A DNA stretch of 57,130 bases from Elysia marginata (GCA_019649035.1 BMAT01004195.1:82817-139946), one strand, 5' to 3'. Positions 12,871 to 24,179 are shown, counted from the stretch's first letter. Numbers and translations: made by a program. Notes: a model not told the origin generated them from the sequence alone.

Positions 12871-12920
12871 CTGTCTCTCTCTGTCTCTGTGTCCCTTTCT
12901 CTTGTGTCTCTCCCTCTCAT
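12871..12920. repeat. CT/CTGT-rich repeat after the gap
   Basis: The right-hand remainder of the compound repeat that contains the gap. Confidence 0.85.
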
Positions 12921-13391
12921 ATTCTGTTAGCTCTTTTAACATCTCTCATCGTTTCGTTTGATCCATTCATACCTAGAAAGAGACTTTAAATGATAATTAT
13001 CTTTTTCCCACGGAAATAAGGGTGGATCAAGAATTTCTTTGATATTTCCTCCTCGTCAGCGCACAGAAGCCGACTTCTGGCTTCTCAAATTATTTCCTAT
13101 AAACAAGATTTTGCTTTGGAATTTAATGAAACGGGCGTCAACGTATAACCATAGCGACGATGTTTGAAAAGAGCTTCGTTTTAATGCGATGTTAACTGAT
13201 GCTATAAAAGTCGGGCTCCACAGTTTGCAATATGTGTATTGGTTTCTGCTTTTAGACTGCTACAGCTATAAACATTTCCTAAACCAATATACACACAGCA
13301 TCTCTTTCATTGAGATATTTTGCAGCAAAACTAGATTTTTGTTAATAGAGTTGACGCTTCTTATCATGAATTTCCAAAGGAACGTTCTAGA

Positions 13392-13580
13392 GAAAGAACT
13401 ATAGGATAAGATAAGATAAGATAAGATGAAGTACATTTTATTCATCCCATAGGAAATTTGTTTTCACAGTTGCATATCACATATAAATTTATTTATACAT
13501 ATTACACAGTAAATCATAGGAATGATAATTAAAAAATTAAATCAAAACAGTTGTATCTTATCTTATCTGAAAGAACTATA
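13392..13580 (-). mobile_element. Short retroelement-like insertion with 12-bp target-site duplication
   Basis: The 12-mer GAAAGAACTATA occurs at 13392-13403 and again at 13569-13580, flanking a 165-bp insert (13404-13568). The left end is (GATAA)4-5. The right end is TATCTTATCTTATCT, the same pentamer in inverted orientation. Read on the minus strand, the insert ends in a block like ATTTCCTATGGGATGAATAA followed by (CTTAT)n. That layout resembles a LINE/SINE 3' end with a simple-repeat tail. A long, perfect TSD fits target-primed reverse transcription. The GATAA units at both ends are unusual and could come from tail duplication or a template switch. No coding capacity. Confidence 0.8.
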
Positions 13581-14437
13581 CTTTGGAGGATTAAGATCAA
13601 AGTCTAACTAAAATAAGTGGGAAACAAAAGTAGGTGGCATTGCAAATAGGCATAGGATCCATTTTTATTAACAAAATATCTTCTACTTCTATAAAGCTCT
13701 ATACGTTTTGTTCTTCCAATTTGACGTCGCCATTAGTTTTTCTCATCGATTATATTTTTAAAAAAAAGTTTTATAACTGCGCATTTAGCAACCTTTGATT
13801 TAAATTCTGTCATGCATTACTTAGCACTGTAATTTCTCCACAGGCCTTCTTATTATTTCAAAAAAGACAGCCACGAATGGATCAGTATTCAACTTCATAC
13901 TTAAACTGGTGACCCAGTGAGGAAACAGATTTACCTTTTTTTCTGTATGGAAGTGTTAGTGAATAGCTTAAAACACTTATATTGGAAAAAAAGTTTCCAT
14001 CCGCCCAAACAATCGCGATCTATGCGCTAATCTTTTCCATCTGGCGCAGACTAAACTTAGTTCTTTTGACTGCTATTTGAAAGAAAACTGATAAAACCGT
14101 TTAAAGAAAAACGAACTTTGTAATTTTAAATCTAGTATCCGCGGGTAACAAATTGCAAAATCTTGATCGGCTTAATTCATATTACCCAAAACCTGAGATT
14201 TTGTATTGCCATTGTGAAACTGTTTCTTGTTACAAACTAGATTGACACGAGCTGTGCAGATGTTTCATGCTTCGTAATATGAAGGATGGGTATGAATAGA
14301 TTTGCTCTTTGGGTGGTATTAGTATTTGTTTTTGACGCTATATAGTGTAATTCATAAAGAAGAGTTAAAATCAATACATTTCTTTTGCATGGCATCTTAA
14401 TAAGGATATAATAATTTATTTGGCGCCTTTAAAATAT
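13581..14437. other. AT-rich stretch, nothing recognised
   Basis: No open frame with coding character, no simple repeat and no RNA gene was seen. Confidence 0.45.
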
Positions 14438-14460
14438 ATGCCCTTAATCCCAAAGGGCAT
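14438..14460. repeat. Short perfect hairpin (8-bp stem, 7-nt loop)
   Basis: ATGCCCTT at 14438-14445 pairs with AAGGGCAT at 14453-14460 around the loop AATCCCA. Likely incidental. Confidence 0.5.
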
Positions 14461-14477
14461 TCTAAACTCTTTGACAG

Positions 14478-14546
14478 ACTGAAACCAACAAAAAAGAGAT
14501 GCAGCTGTTCATCTACCTGAAGCACGGTTCTCATTTGACAGATGAG
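14478..14546 (+). CDS. Candidate internal exon, faintly like the C-terminal subdomain of an acyl-CoA synthetase
   Basis: The 69-bp segment follows CTCTTTGACAG and ends at GAG|GTAAGT, so both splice motifs fit, and it reads 23 codons in phase 0. Its peptide runs TETNKKEMQLFIYLKHGSHL then TDE. This faintly resembles the segment opening the C-terminal subdomain of ANL-family enzymes such as acetoacetyl-CoA synthetase (pattern E-R-V-x-L-F-x-K-L-x-x-G-x-x-L-T-x-x-L). A stop lies in frame just upstream of the AG, as expected in an intron. I found no neighbouring exon that would continue such a protein, and GTAAGT is expected by chance many times in the window, so the match may be fortuitous. Confidence 0.22.
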
Positions 14547-15131
14547 GTAAGTGACAGTAAGAACTCGCCAACAAGACAAGAATTCAAGCTGTAGATCTTC
14601 AGGTCAGTAAGCTATAGTTCTATTTACAAATCGTAGACCACCTAGATCCTTAGTAGAAATTAGCATATTTGTTGAGAGTAAGAACGATCGATTGAACTTT
14701 AATTCGCATACCCCGTTTAACAATATTAGTGTTATTTTCCCCGTTACTGTGGCTAAAATGAGCGTGAGTACATTCATGGACTAGTCTTGTAACTCATTAA
14801 GTCATTAAATATCTTGAAAAAAATTAGGTCCGATCATCCCAAAGTAAATTTGCAGAATGAGGGTAATGTGACACTGTTCCTAGTTTTTTTTTCTCTATAA
14901 GTTTGTTTCAAAAAGTTCTCATATAAAGAAGCGTCTGTAGGCGACGAACTATACATTTCCGCGACCTGTCCAAATGAGTCGTACATGGAGAATTGTAATT
15001 TGAAAAGAAAAAAAAAGCGTTTTTGCTAATGCCAGTTTTACTTATTTTTCTTTAAAATGTATATCAAGAAAGTTGTTATACTTTTCGACCATAGAGTGAG
15101 AATTTAAAAGAAATTTATAACGTTTAAAAGC

Positions 15132-15314
15132 TCATAAAAGTGAACTGTTCAAAACTTCGTCGCCTTGTATTGTGAGAACTGCGAGATTCGACTCATTTCG
15201 ACGGGTTGCGGAGAATCTGATTTTGTTTTCAGCACTGGTTAGTCTCATGGAACTATCAACAATGTAAGTTTTTAAAGCAAAACTCAGGGGACCAAGAACC
15301 AGCACCACTTGCAT
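15132..15314 (-). CDS. Small ATG-initiated ORF, product unknown
   Basis: The minus strand gives a 60-residue ORF from ATG at 15312-15314, starting MQVVLVLGPLSFALKTYIVD with a mildly hydrophobic N-terminus and continuing with mixed polar residues (RFSATRRNESNLAVLTIQGD). The block is less AT-rich than its flanks. A stop codon precedes the ATG directly, so the frame is not part of a longer ORF. On the opposite strand the same block holds a strong acceptor (GATTTTGTTTTCAG) and a GTAAGT donor 31 nt apart (15233-15263). That could be a microexon of a plus-strand gene. The two readings compete and neither is proven. Confidence 0.2.
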   Translation of the reverse strand: MQVVLVLGPLSFALKTYIVDSSMRLTSAENKIRFSATRRNESNLAVLTIQGDEVLNSSLL

Positions 15315-15319
15315 CTAAC

Positions 15320-16900
15320 CACTAAATCTTGGGTTTGACACTCTCAACATGGAGAAAAAAAAACATGCATTTAACAGACAACGTTATTGTTACTTAAACT
15401 TAAAGCAACATAAGCTTAAAATCACAGATCTGTGACCTGTTAGGTTTCTCTTTCTGTAAGGGTAGTTTTACTTGTAAATAGGTGTCGATGATATAAAATA
15501 TATCTTTTAGATTTTATCCAGTTTTAAATGTGGATATCGTGAATAATGCCTTTGTTGAATGCATCGAAAAATGTTGTCTAATGTCTTCTAGTCGTTTGTA
15601 ACGTACGCAAAGCTTACCATTGTCTACAATTAGTTAATCTAAATTTCATCTTCTCGTATCACCGTTGTTTATAAATGCCAATAAAAAGTGAAGAAAAAAT
15701 CGTTTTACAGTAACTTGTGGAGAAAACGTAGTACTCATAAAAAGAAAGGGACCACCTTGCAGCACAACGCATGGCACACTCGTTGGTGGCAACAACAACA
15801 ACAACAAAGATTTACTGAGATATAGTTTCAGCTAGAATGTTTACAGGTGATAGAGCGTCTGTGTTATTTTTTATCATTATTATAAACCATAATGAATTTC
15901 ACCTAACTTTAAACCATTTATCTAATTTTTTCTAGTAGAATTCATAAACTAATAATATTACAAAAGTAAATAAGGCTTAGAGAACACTGTATTCACAAGT
16001 TATACCTCATATCAAATACACTTTTTGGCCTCTTTCGTTTTCGTTTGCCTGATTTTGAATTAAAAATGATAAATAGAATACGATTGTCTTGTATGAATGT
16101 TTCAAGCCTTATTTCACCTCTTCACAAACACTATAATAACAGTGCAGTGGCTTTAATTGAAAAGTAAATATACACTAATATGTGTTTTGCTTAGTTGAAC
16201 ATTTTTTAGAATATTCCCTCTACTAAAGATACTGTTTTCTACGTATTAGCGATTCTGTGGAACATTCGGTGACTGTTAGTTTTTGAAAAGAAATAGTAAT
16301 AACTTAATCGCTTAAATTTTCTTCTAAATATTAAGGTTTGTCTAAAGAAAAAACCTGCTCTCATTTCATTTCCGATGCTAAACACTTTTTCACCGACTCA
16401 AAACTTCAAAATCGATCTTGAGGGCGGATACATTTTGACTGTTTACTGTCTAAAATTTTGCCTCAACGAACTACCGTCATTTCAACAACTCAAAATTTGA
16501 AATGAATACAAGTTGAACGATAAATACCTGTATCTTAAAGAATGTGTGTTGGATTTAATAATAGATTTCTTCATACACCCAGGATAATGAATGGTCGTAC
16601 TGCGCTGTAAAGTAGTGACGTAAAAAGTAAATTGTTCAAGCATCTTAAGATAGTTACTTTTGTTCCTTTTTTTAATGGCGAAAGTCAAAAATTGTTGTCA
16701 AACATAAAAACCTCTCTTCTTCCTCTTAACGCTCTCTGCGTACAGAGAGATATACAAAGACAGTGGGAATTTTAAAAACGAGAACGAGGCGATGGTTGCA
16801 AAAACTTGACGATTTGATCCTTTCACTTAGGTATCCATTAAACTAACCCATCTCTGAAAATTTATGTCATGTCCATATAAAAATATTCCCCCGGTGTCAG
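15320..16900. other. AT-rich stretch, no gene recognised
   Basis: It holds a short (AAC)n run near 15790-15806. The minus-strand open frame at 16482-16688 has no recognisable motif. Confidence 0.4.
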
Positions 16901-16905
16901 ACTAA

Positions 16906-17100
16906 GTGCCTTCAATATTAGATCTAGAGGGAAAGAGGACAACGAAGACCCGATCGGGCACTTTTTTGCGACGGGCAGACAATGTTGTGTATAGGCAAGG
17001 TGGAAATAATGACTTGAGCAGTTCCTCTAAAGACACTCACCGAACGCACGGTAACAAGCAATTTGACAAAAAATGTTTTGTGAAAAGGTTTGGCATTTGA
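16906..17100 (+). CDS. Coding-like ORF of unknown product, doubtful
   Basis: A 64-codon frame begins with GTG and runs to TGA at 17098-17100. It reads hydrophilic and charged (LDLEGKRTTKTRSGTFLRRA, then DNVVYRQGGNNDLSSSSKDT). The first half is richer in GC and CpG than the flanks. An AAG|GTGG donor-like site lies near 16998. The minus strand is also open across the same interval, so composition alone may account for it. No domain is recognised and no ATG start is available. It could be part of an exon if real. Confidence 0.15.
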   Translation: MPSILDLEGKRTTKTRSGTFLRRADNVVYRQGGNNDLSSSSKDTHRTHGNKQFDKKCFVKRFGI

Positions 17101-17176
17101 GATTTCAGGCTTGACTTTTTGCCTAGTTTTCTGTTGAATTGTTTGACAAGACAAAGAAAGAAAAAACATTTCACGG

Positions 17177-17331
17177 ATGAGAAACGTCTTGCACGAAAAT
17201 GTGCGACTATTTCGAGAAGTTTTGAAACGTGTTCCTCAATACAAGAATTATGAAATGTTGCGGGGGAGAGGAAAAAAAGAGACAAAAAGAAGGAGAGTTG
17301 AGCGGTGGCTTGCCCAGATTGACAGAATTAC

Positions 17332-17383
<52 letters not shown>

Positions 17384-17410
17384 GGCGTCACAGACAAAAA
17401 TACTGGATGA
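17177..17410 (+). CDS. ATG ORF running into a GA microsatellite, doubtful
   Basis: ATG at 17177 opens 77 codons. The first 50 or so are basic and predicted helical (MRNVLHENVRLFREVLKRVP, then QYKNYEMLRGRGKKE). The rest is an Arg-Glu dipeptide run encoded by the (GA)n tract, so the end of the protein is microsatellite. No family is recognised. The minus strand is also open over much of the interval. Confidence 0.13.
17335..17381. repeat. (GA)n microsatellite
   Basis: About 47 bp of nearly pure GA dinucleotides. Confidence 0.97.
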
Positions 17411-17650
17411 GAAGAAAAGATCAAAATGAGAAGCTATTTGAGAACTTGCCAGACACAGAGGGAGGCGAAGAGTGAAAGATAGAAAGACAGGCAGGGGGAC
17501 AAACAATCAGACACTGGAAAAGAGAGACAGACATAATCTGAGAGAGAGAAAGAACCAGAGGGGGGAGGAGTAAGGAGAAGGCGGGTGATGAGAGAGACAG
17601 AAAGAAAGAACGAGATGGAAAGAGAGAGAGAGAGAGAGAGAGAGGGGGGC
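17396..17650. repeat. Degenerate GA/AGACAG purine-rich tract
   Basis: A continuation of the GA repeat with AGACAG and GGGGG interruptions and a second pure (GA)n block at about 17620-17642. Confidence 0.85.
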
Positions 17651-17689
17651 AGGCTAAGAAGACAAAGACGATTCAGGTGCATCAAGTTA

Positions 17690-18510
17690 GTTGGCAGGGA
17701 GACGAATGAATTTTGGGTTTAAGATGCAAATCTGCTTTTTCTTGGGTGAGTGTCCTTAAGTGAATATCGATTTCATAATAAGGGTTCAATTTTAATTGTT
17801 TCCTTGCTAAGGGTCCTTGAATTTGATTCCCCATCGCCTCAAGTTTCAGACAATCCTTTCACAATCTAATTCATTTCCTGAAAGTATGACAAAGAAGAAT
17901 TGAGGTTAGACCCTAGGTTCAAAATTTTATTTTGATATTAACTTTGTCGCAAAATATATATATATATATTGTAACAAATTTGATTGACTTTAGAATTTAA
18001 AACATATAATAATTGAAACCTAAGTAGGGCTAACAAAATGTAAATGAGACAGCTAACTCGAGAGTCGTTCTCATTTTTGTCTTCTTTTCGAACAATTTTA
18101 CTAGCGTTATTTATCATTTATCTTTACAAACATCAATAAAAAAAACCCGGATATTTAAAACAAATCTAGTTTTCTTGTAATATCCCCCTTTTATGTACTC
18201 AGAGAAGCACTGCTTGCTATAGTAACAACAAGACAAGTCACAGAGAACAGGTGAAAAGTAAAATCGTACCAAGTGTGACTTGATTTGACTCCAGCTGCCT
18301 AAGATTGTCTCCGACTGATAACAATTTTCATGAACTTCGGGCAGTAATAAGATTCTTCTGTTCCTACCTTCACCTCTACCCACACCAAAACCCACACATT
18401 CCTAGATGTCCGATCTCATTTAACAAAATTAAAAGGAGACGAACGTCATGCGGGTGAAACCCTAAAGTTTATTGGAATTAAAGGTTTTCCTTGCAACTTT
18501 TAATGAGTCT
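17690..18510. other. AT-rich stretch, nothing recognised
   Basis: A short (AT)n run lies at about 17956-17970. The minus-strand open frame 18114-18395 shows no family motif. Confidence 0.4.
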
Positions 18511-18518
18511 TTTTGCCA

Positions 18519-18594
18519 GCTGTAGTAGTGGTAATAGTTGTAGTGGTAGTAGTAGTGTTAGTAGTAGTTCTATTACTAGTAGTAGTGGTAGTAA

Positions 18595-18653
<59 letters not shown>

Positions 18654-18858
18654 ATAGTAGTAGGAGCAACAGTAGTAGTGGTAGTAGTAGTAGTAATAGT
18701 AGTAATATTAGTAATAGAAATAGCAATAGTAGTAGTAGTTGTAGTAGTAGTAATAGTTACTGTAGTAGTAGTAGTAGTGATAGTAGTAGTAGTAGTGGTA
18801 GTAGTAGTAGTAGTAGTATTAGTAGTAATAGTAGTAATAGTAGTAGTCGTAATAGTAT
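18519..18858. repeat. Long (GTA)n trinucleotide tract, about 340 bp
   Basis: GTA/AGT triplets with scattered single-base variants (GTG, ATA, GTT) but an almost unbroken 3-bp register. Poly-Ser, poly-Val and poly-Leu open frames on both strands derive from it. Confidence 0.97.
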
Positions 18859-18879
18859 CAGAGTTTTATAACATTTTAT

Positions 18880-19950
18880 GACAATATTAGAATCTTAATA
18901 CGGTCTGCATTTATTTGCACTTTTTTAATTTCAATTTAAGTGCATTTTCTACACAGTGGGATAAGTATAGAGCTGATGTGAACACATAGACTCAAAAATA
19001 TAATATGACATCTAATATATTGCAAAACGTTCAAATTGAGAAAAAAATATTGAAAAATTATTCCTACGTTTCAAAAGGGCCGATAATTTTAATATGAAAC
19101 TATTCAGGCTCTCCAGGAAAGAGAAATCTTTTAAGTAAATTAATAAGACAGAACTGAAAAAGAAAAGGAAAAGATTTTTTAAAATAAAACTCGTGGCAGA
19201 TGTTTTGGAGCTTAACTCTTTTCGAGACGGATGAAAGAACAGAGGTTTGTAAGTATTTTTTAGGAGATTGGGGATTTCTGTTGGTTATAAAACCAATGAC
19301 AGGACTTGTTTCCAATGTGGAACCATTCGTCTGAACAACTGTAGCACATACTTTTTGGTACAGATTCTACGATAATGTTTTTTTTTTTAACCAGCGGTTT
19401 TCAAACTGGTTTAATCTGCTACTATCTTAGTCAGAGTCAATTACCGATTTTTTCCAATATAGACTGCTTGTCTCTGATAATTTATGGTTCCTAGCAACAT
19501 TTCCATTTTTAAAGTTTAAATATTTATTTTCTATCGTTTTTTGGGAAATTGTACATTTTCTTGTAAATTGTGTTGATTTAAGTGTTAGTGTGCCACTTCA
19601 TTTTATGTAGACTTAAACACTTTCATGTTACAACAATCTTCTAACACCTGACTTGACGAAATTTATTAAAACTTGATTTTATTCAATATTCAGAGGCTAT
19701 ATGATACAGCGCGCAGCTTTTCTTTTGATTGTTTCAGATTTTTTAAATATTATCATGAATGTGCCATGCACATTGTAAATTTAAGTAATAGTGCCCTTTT
19801 GTAAAGCACACTGCAGTACCTTCATGTACCATATTTGTGATTTAAAAATATAGAGCCTTTATTTAAAACTGATAAAAATTTGGCAAAAAATTCAATTTAT
19901 TTTTATGTTTATGATTTTTTTATGAATATTATTCTTGTTTTTATTTATAA
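18880..19950. other. AT-rich stretch, nothing recognised
   Basis: A possible small exon (about 19199-19246) lies between GTGGCAG and TTT|GTAAGTAT and would read MFWSLTLFETDERTEV. The acceptor is poor and I do not call it. The 19100-19315 minus-strand open frame shows nothing recognisable. Confidence 0.35.
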
Positions 19951-20046
19951 TAATATTATTACTACTACTATCAATATTACTATTATTATTATTGTTATTA
20001 TTATCATTATTATTTTCATTCCTGTTGTTGTTATTATAATAGTTAT
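19950..20046. repeat. Degenerate (ATT)n-rich tract
   Basis: TTA/ATT triplets with ACT, ATC and GTT variants. Confidence 0.85.
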
Positions 20047-20149
20047 TAATTTGTCAGGTCCTTTATGTTTCATACTTACCCTCTTCCTCATAAATTTTCT
20101 CTGTCTACATTTGTCTGATACAGTTCAATGTCAGATCAGAGAATAACGT

Positions 20150-21735
20150 GGACGCCTGAACATTGGTCTAGAAGCTCGATGATCACCCAGGAAGTGCGCA
20201 GTTGTGCCCAGTTATGAATGGAAGTGACTTCGATTTGCAACAGTCTATATCGCGTTTTTTCGTATGGCCGTTCGCAATTTGCTTTGCAAAACGAAGCATT
20301 GACCGTTTATTTTTGAAGTTGGCGTATCCACCGGAAATGAAAATGCAGTGACCATTATGTCTTTGTCATAACTAAAGAAAGATTTCTTTATGTAATCTGA
20401 TATTTATATTGCTAGCGACTGTATTGTAATAGTTATAACAAAAACAAACATTTTAGAACTCATCAACACCCGTGCTCACAACCGAGCATGATAATTTTCC
20501 AATGATGTGAGCTTTGATAGTATAGGATAGGAAAACTTACATTTCACTGAGATGGGCCTCGTTTCATTTCACGTTATTTCGAATGAGTATCATAAAGTCG
20601 GGTAACATTTATCAATTCACGTGCTTGCTTTTAAGCGCGCATTTCTTTTAGCGCTCAGAGTTACGCTCTAGATACAATAGTCTAGTGGTATATTTCTATG
20701 CATACTATTTGATGAGATAAGCTGCAGGAGAGGAAAGTTTTGAGCTATGTTAATGAAGATTAAAGCTGCAAAAAAATGAAGTTTTTTTTTTGTCTCTCGT
20801 CAAACTATTGGTTTAATGCGACTTCGACTAAAGTTGCTCGTAAACCTCCAAAAAGAGATGGCTCCATTGTTATGCTTTAGCACCAGACCAGTTGATTTAC
20901 AGAAACGCCGAGTACTTAAAGTGATTAGAGACGTGCCGTTGTCAAAACCTTAGTAACGCCATCGATGCTGAAGATGGAACTTCTTTAAATGTCAATTATT
21001 TTACCTCTCTCTGGATGGGGCGAACGTTCCTCTTCCAGCATGAGAACTGTTATACGGAGATAACACCAATCTGTCTAAGTAATGATAGTAATTAATTATT
21101 CAGCTCAAACTTGATAAAGATTAATAAGAAAGTGGTTCGGCGCGGTGAAAAATTGTCTACACCTCTTTTCTACACTTTTTTGTCCATTTAACCTTTCAAC
21201 CTAATGTTTGCCAGTCTATTTAACTTAATGAAAACACTAGTTGTATTATTACATCACACACCTAGCTGCCATTTTTCTCAGTATACCATTTGCACAAGGC
21301 TGAATTTCTCCGTAATCACAGGGACAAAATTACAAAACTGTAATAATGTGTTGTCACACCAGGTGTCAGATACTTTTTTGTAGCTGAAAACCTAATTGAA
21401 ACAGCACAGTGGGAGAAAAAAAAAACATTTGTGCGACCAAGCAGACTGAAAAAAGGTGAAGTAATCTAATCTTATTTAATTTCGAACAAACAAATTCATA
21501 AGCATACACGAATAATGTAATAATTATGTCGTATTATCATTCGCCTTCGTAAACTAAAACTGAAGGGATTGATACCAAATGACCTCAGTGGTAAAGAAGT
21601 TTTGCGTGACCCAACCTACATCAATTTTTTTTAAAGTACTACACAAGGTGATAAAATGGCATTAGAGAGATTACGCAGACAATAATCGTCTTAATTAAAA
21701 AATATAGTGACATAACCTTGTTTCCTTTTTACCTT
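20150..21735. other. Intergenic or intronic stretch, no gene recognised
   Basis: It is slightly less AT-rich than its surroundings at 20150-20350, but no frame stays open there. Confidence 0.4.
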
Positions 21736-21743
21736 TTCAGTGA

Positions 21744-22037
21744 AAAAACGATAATTATGTTTCGTCTCGTATTATACGGTCGACTGTCTTCCCTAAAGAA
21801 CTCTGGGATAATAATTACAACTTGCCCTTTTTTCCTAAGCCAACCCATCTTGATTTATTCATATTCAGCCGGTCAAGGTTAATAATAGGCACGAAAGGAA
21901 GCTATTGTGAGCAACTAATTGCGGCAACTCCTGATTTTTTTTGCTTTGGTTATTATGTCTCACAAGGTTGCACCCCGCCCCTTTCCACCCTTAAGGAACA
22001 AGAGCCGATGTTACGTAAAATCTTATTCAGTGAGTAA
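21744..22037 (+). CDS. 97-codon open frame after a strong acceptor-like tract, product unknown
   Basis: A pyrimidine tract, TTTCCTTTTTACCTTTTCAG (AG at 21739-21740), is followed by a frame that stays open for 97 codons to TAA at 22035-22037. This is among the longest non-repetitive open frames in the window. The sequence is mixed and coding-like (NLPFFPKPTHLDLFIFSRSR, then GTKGSYCEQLIAATPDFFCF and CTPPLSTLKEQEPMLRKILF). A second frame is open over the first 200 bp, with an ATG (MFRLVLYGRLSSLKNSG). The long frame starts with TGA at the acceptor itself, so an exon in that frame would need another acceptor. No domain is recognised. Confidence 0.2.
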   Translation, partial: KNDNYVSSRIIRSTVFPKELWDNNYNLPFFPKPTHLDLFIFSRSRLIIGTKGSYCEQLIAATPDFFCFGYYVSQGCTPPLSTLKEQEPMLRKILFSE

Positions 22038-22039
22038 CT

Positions 22040-23450
22040 GGGTGTACTTTACGTAAAAAGCCAACTTTCTCTACGTCCCGGTTTATTTGCGCTACAATGG
22101 GAAACAATACGATTTGCAATGAATAATTGAAGCATCCCTTTAGTCACTACGCTCTCTTCTGTGTCCTTTCCTTGAACTTTGTTGTTTTCACTATTTAAAA
22201 TATGCAGGTAAAGAAAAATGATGTTTTTTCCACATTTATCTTCGACACTGAAAAGTATCATGCACGGAAAACGGGGGCGAGGGAAGAGGATGGGGCTATC
22301 ATAGTTTTGAAAATCATTAATCATAGTGGCCTCGTAAGTTAGCCCTGTTTTGAGATTCGCTTGCAGCTGTTACTTTATAAAGTTTAATGCGCTCTATACT
22401 GGCGAAAAATGTCAATATGAAGATCATAATGGTCGGTTTAAGTGTGTCGATAAGAAGGATTTTATTATGCGAAAGGAAAGAAAGGGTAATCTTTAAAAAA
22501 ATTAAAAATATTTCAAGTATAAAATAGACTCCAATTCACGTGCATAAAGTTCTCACATTGTTTTAACGAGTAGACGTAAAAGCGGCAGTTCGAGAAAATA
22601 TCGTCATGTTTAAATTTGTGATAAACATGAATCCTAAACTCCTGCATTTGCAATTGATTAGGTGCCTCAAGTTGAGAGCGTAGAAGGTGAAAAAAAAAAC
22701 AACTAAATTTTTACTGACCTTACTTCAGATTAATCAGCGGAAGAAGAAGTCGAAGAAAGGACAGCTTTGCTTTCGGGTATGGAGAAGCCGTTTTGAGTAT
22801 GTCGCAATACATATCTGTTAATTATAGTTGGGGGAGCATATTTTACTCTTAGCTGTTCTTTGGAAGTTGTATTTTATTTCTAAACCTATTCTGTTCCATT
22901 ATTAGTTCAGCTGGTATTCAGTGATAAGGCAGTTAAACTAAAAAATAGTTTCAATTGTAACAAAAAGTTATCTATTGTAAGATATTGCGATCATTATTTT
23001 AGATGTATATATTGGTATGCACAAAAGATTGGTTTAAGTGCGATACGTGCAAGTCTAAAGGCGAAGAACTTAACTTCTCTCTCTCTATTACTTCGACGCT
23101 TTAAGTTCAGCTATTTAAGATCGAAGGACAGTACAATCAATTAGACGTGTCAAAGTCTACTTTCAGTGCACAACAATAACGTTCTGAACCCTACCTAATT
23201 TAATATTGCTACACCGGTGCAATAAAAAAACCCGTTAAATTATTACACATACATGTAATAGATGTATTAGAAACGAATATTGTTGTGAGTGGCTGAATGA
23301 GCAGCAGGCTTGCTGTTTCTGATTGGACATTTGAACCCATTGTTTACATTACTGATGATTATATCTACAGTCATTCAGTGTACAGGTTGATGAAAAACAT
23401 TTTCCTAATGGGTTTTCTTATTGCATTATTAATCTTATTATCATTAATAT
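22040..23450. other. AT-rich stretch, no gene recognised
   Basis: Open frames at 22049-22324 (minus) and 23297-23482 carry no recognisable motif. The second runs into a TA repeat. Confidence 0.4.
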
Positions 23451-23452
23451 TT

Positions 23453-23522
23453 AGATATATATATATATATATTTTTTTTTGAAGAAATATTATAATTAAA
23501 ATTTATTATTATTATTATTGTA
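23453..23522. repeat. (TA)n, T-run and (ATT)n tract
   Basis: A short compound AT simple repeat. Confidence 0.85.
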
Positions 23523-23825
23523 TTTGCAAAAATATTTATACGACGCAGAACATTTACTCCGCTCCTGTACCGATGTAAACTTCAAGGCAATAAACCATCT
23601 CAAGAAGACAGGTTTATCAACTCGATTCACTCTACTTTCACTACCTGTGGAAAGACTTCCTTTGATGCTAAGGCTTCTGTATAACTCCAACTTGATACAC
23701 TTATCATCCTGCCTTTGTACAAGGCTTTATGTATTATTCTCAAGCAGACCCATGTCGTCAATGGGATTCCGGTAGGGAGATCAATGAGAAAGCTCGACTT
23801 TGTCCACTTTCTAAACAGCATTACT
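23518..23825. other. Less AT-rich block with open frames on both strands, unknown
   Basis: About 300 bp has frames open in both directions: plus strand 23518-23775, and minus strand 23496-23690 and 23627-23821. The minus-strand frames read GIPLTTWVCLRIIHKALYKG and STGSESRVNRVDKPVFLRWF, in overlapping different frames. This could be an old gene or transposon fragment, but I recognise no family motif. Confidence 0.2.
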
Positions 23826-23958
23826 TGGTTTTATAGCCGTGTGGCAGATTTGATCTCTTATCTTACTTAATTTGATAGCTACTGTTATCAAGCCAGACAG
23901 ACTTCTTTCTAGTTTTAGCAGCTAGGCTGTAGGTGTGCACCCAAGATGGTTTTAATAA

Positions 23959-24131
23959 AGAAGAGGAAGATGAAGAACTAGAACTAGAACAAGAAGAAGA
24001 ACAACAACACCAAAAACAAGAGCAAAAATAAGAACAACAAGAAGAAGGAGGAGGAGGTGGTGGAGGAGGAGGAGGAGAAGAAGAAGAAGAAGAAGAAGAA
24101 GAAGAAGAAGAAGAAGAAGAAGAAGAAGAAA
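23959..24131. repeat. Compound AAG / GGA trinucleotide tract
   Basis: GAAGA and AACAAC units lead into GGAGGA and then a clean (AAG)n block at about 24076-24130. The poly-Ser/Pro minus-strand open frames arise from it. Confidence 0.95.
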
Positions 24132-24179
24132 ACAAGGAAAAGAACAGCTGGGATATAAAACACGTGAACTGCACAAGAA

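Noticed and set aside
12123-12989. Several 234-288 codon open frames on both strands
   Set aside because: They are made almost entirely of N plus flanking microsatellite.
18478-18881. Poly-Ser, poly-Val and poly-Leu frames
   Set aside because: Direct translations of the (GTA)n tract in three frames.
23863-24176. Ser/Pro-rich and Leu-rich minus-strand frames
   Set aside because: Products of the AAG/GGA repeat.
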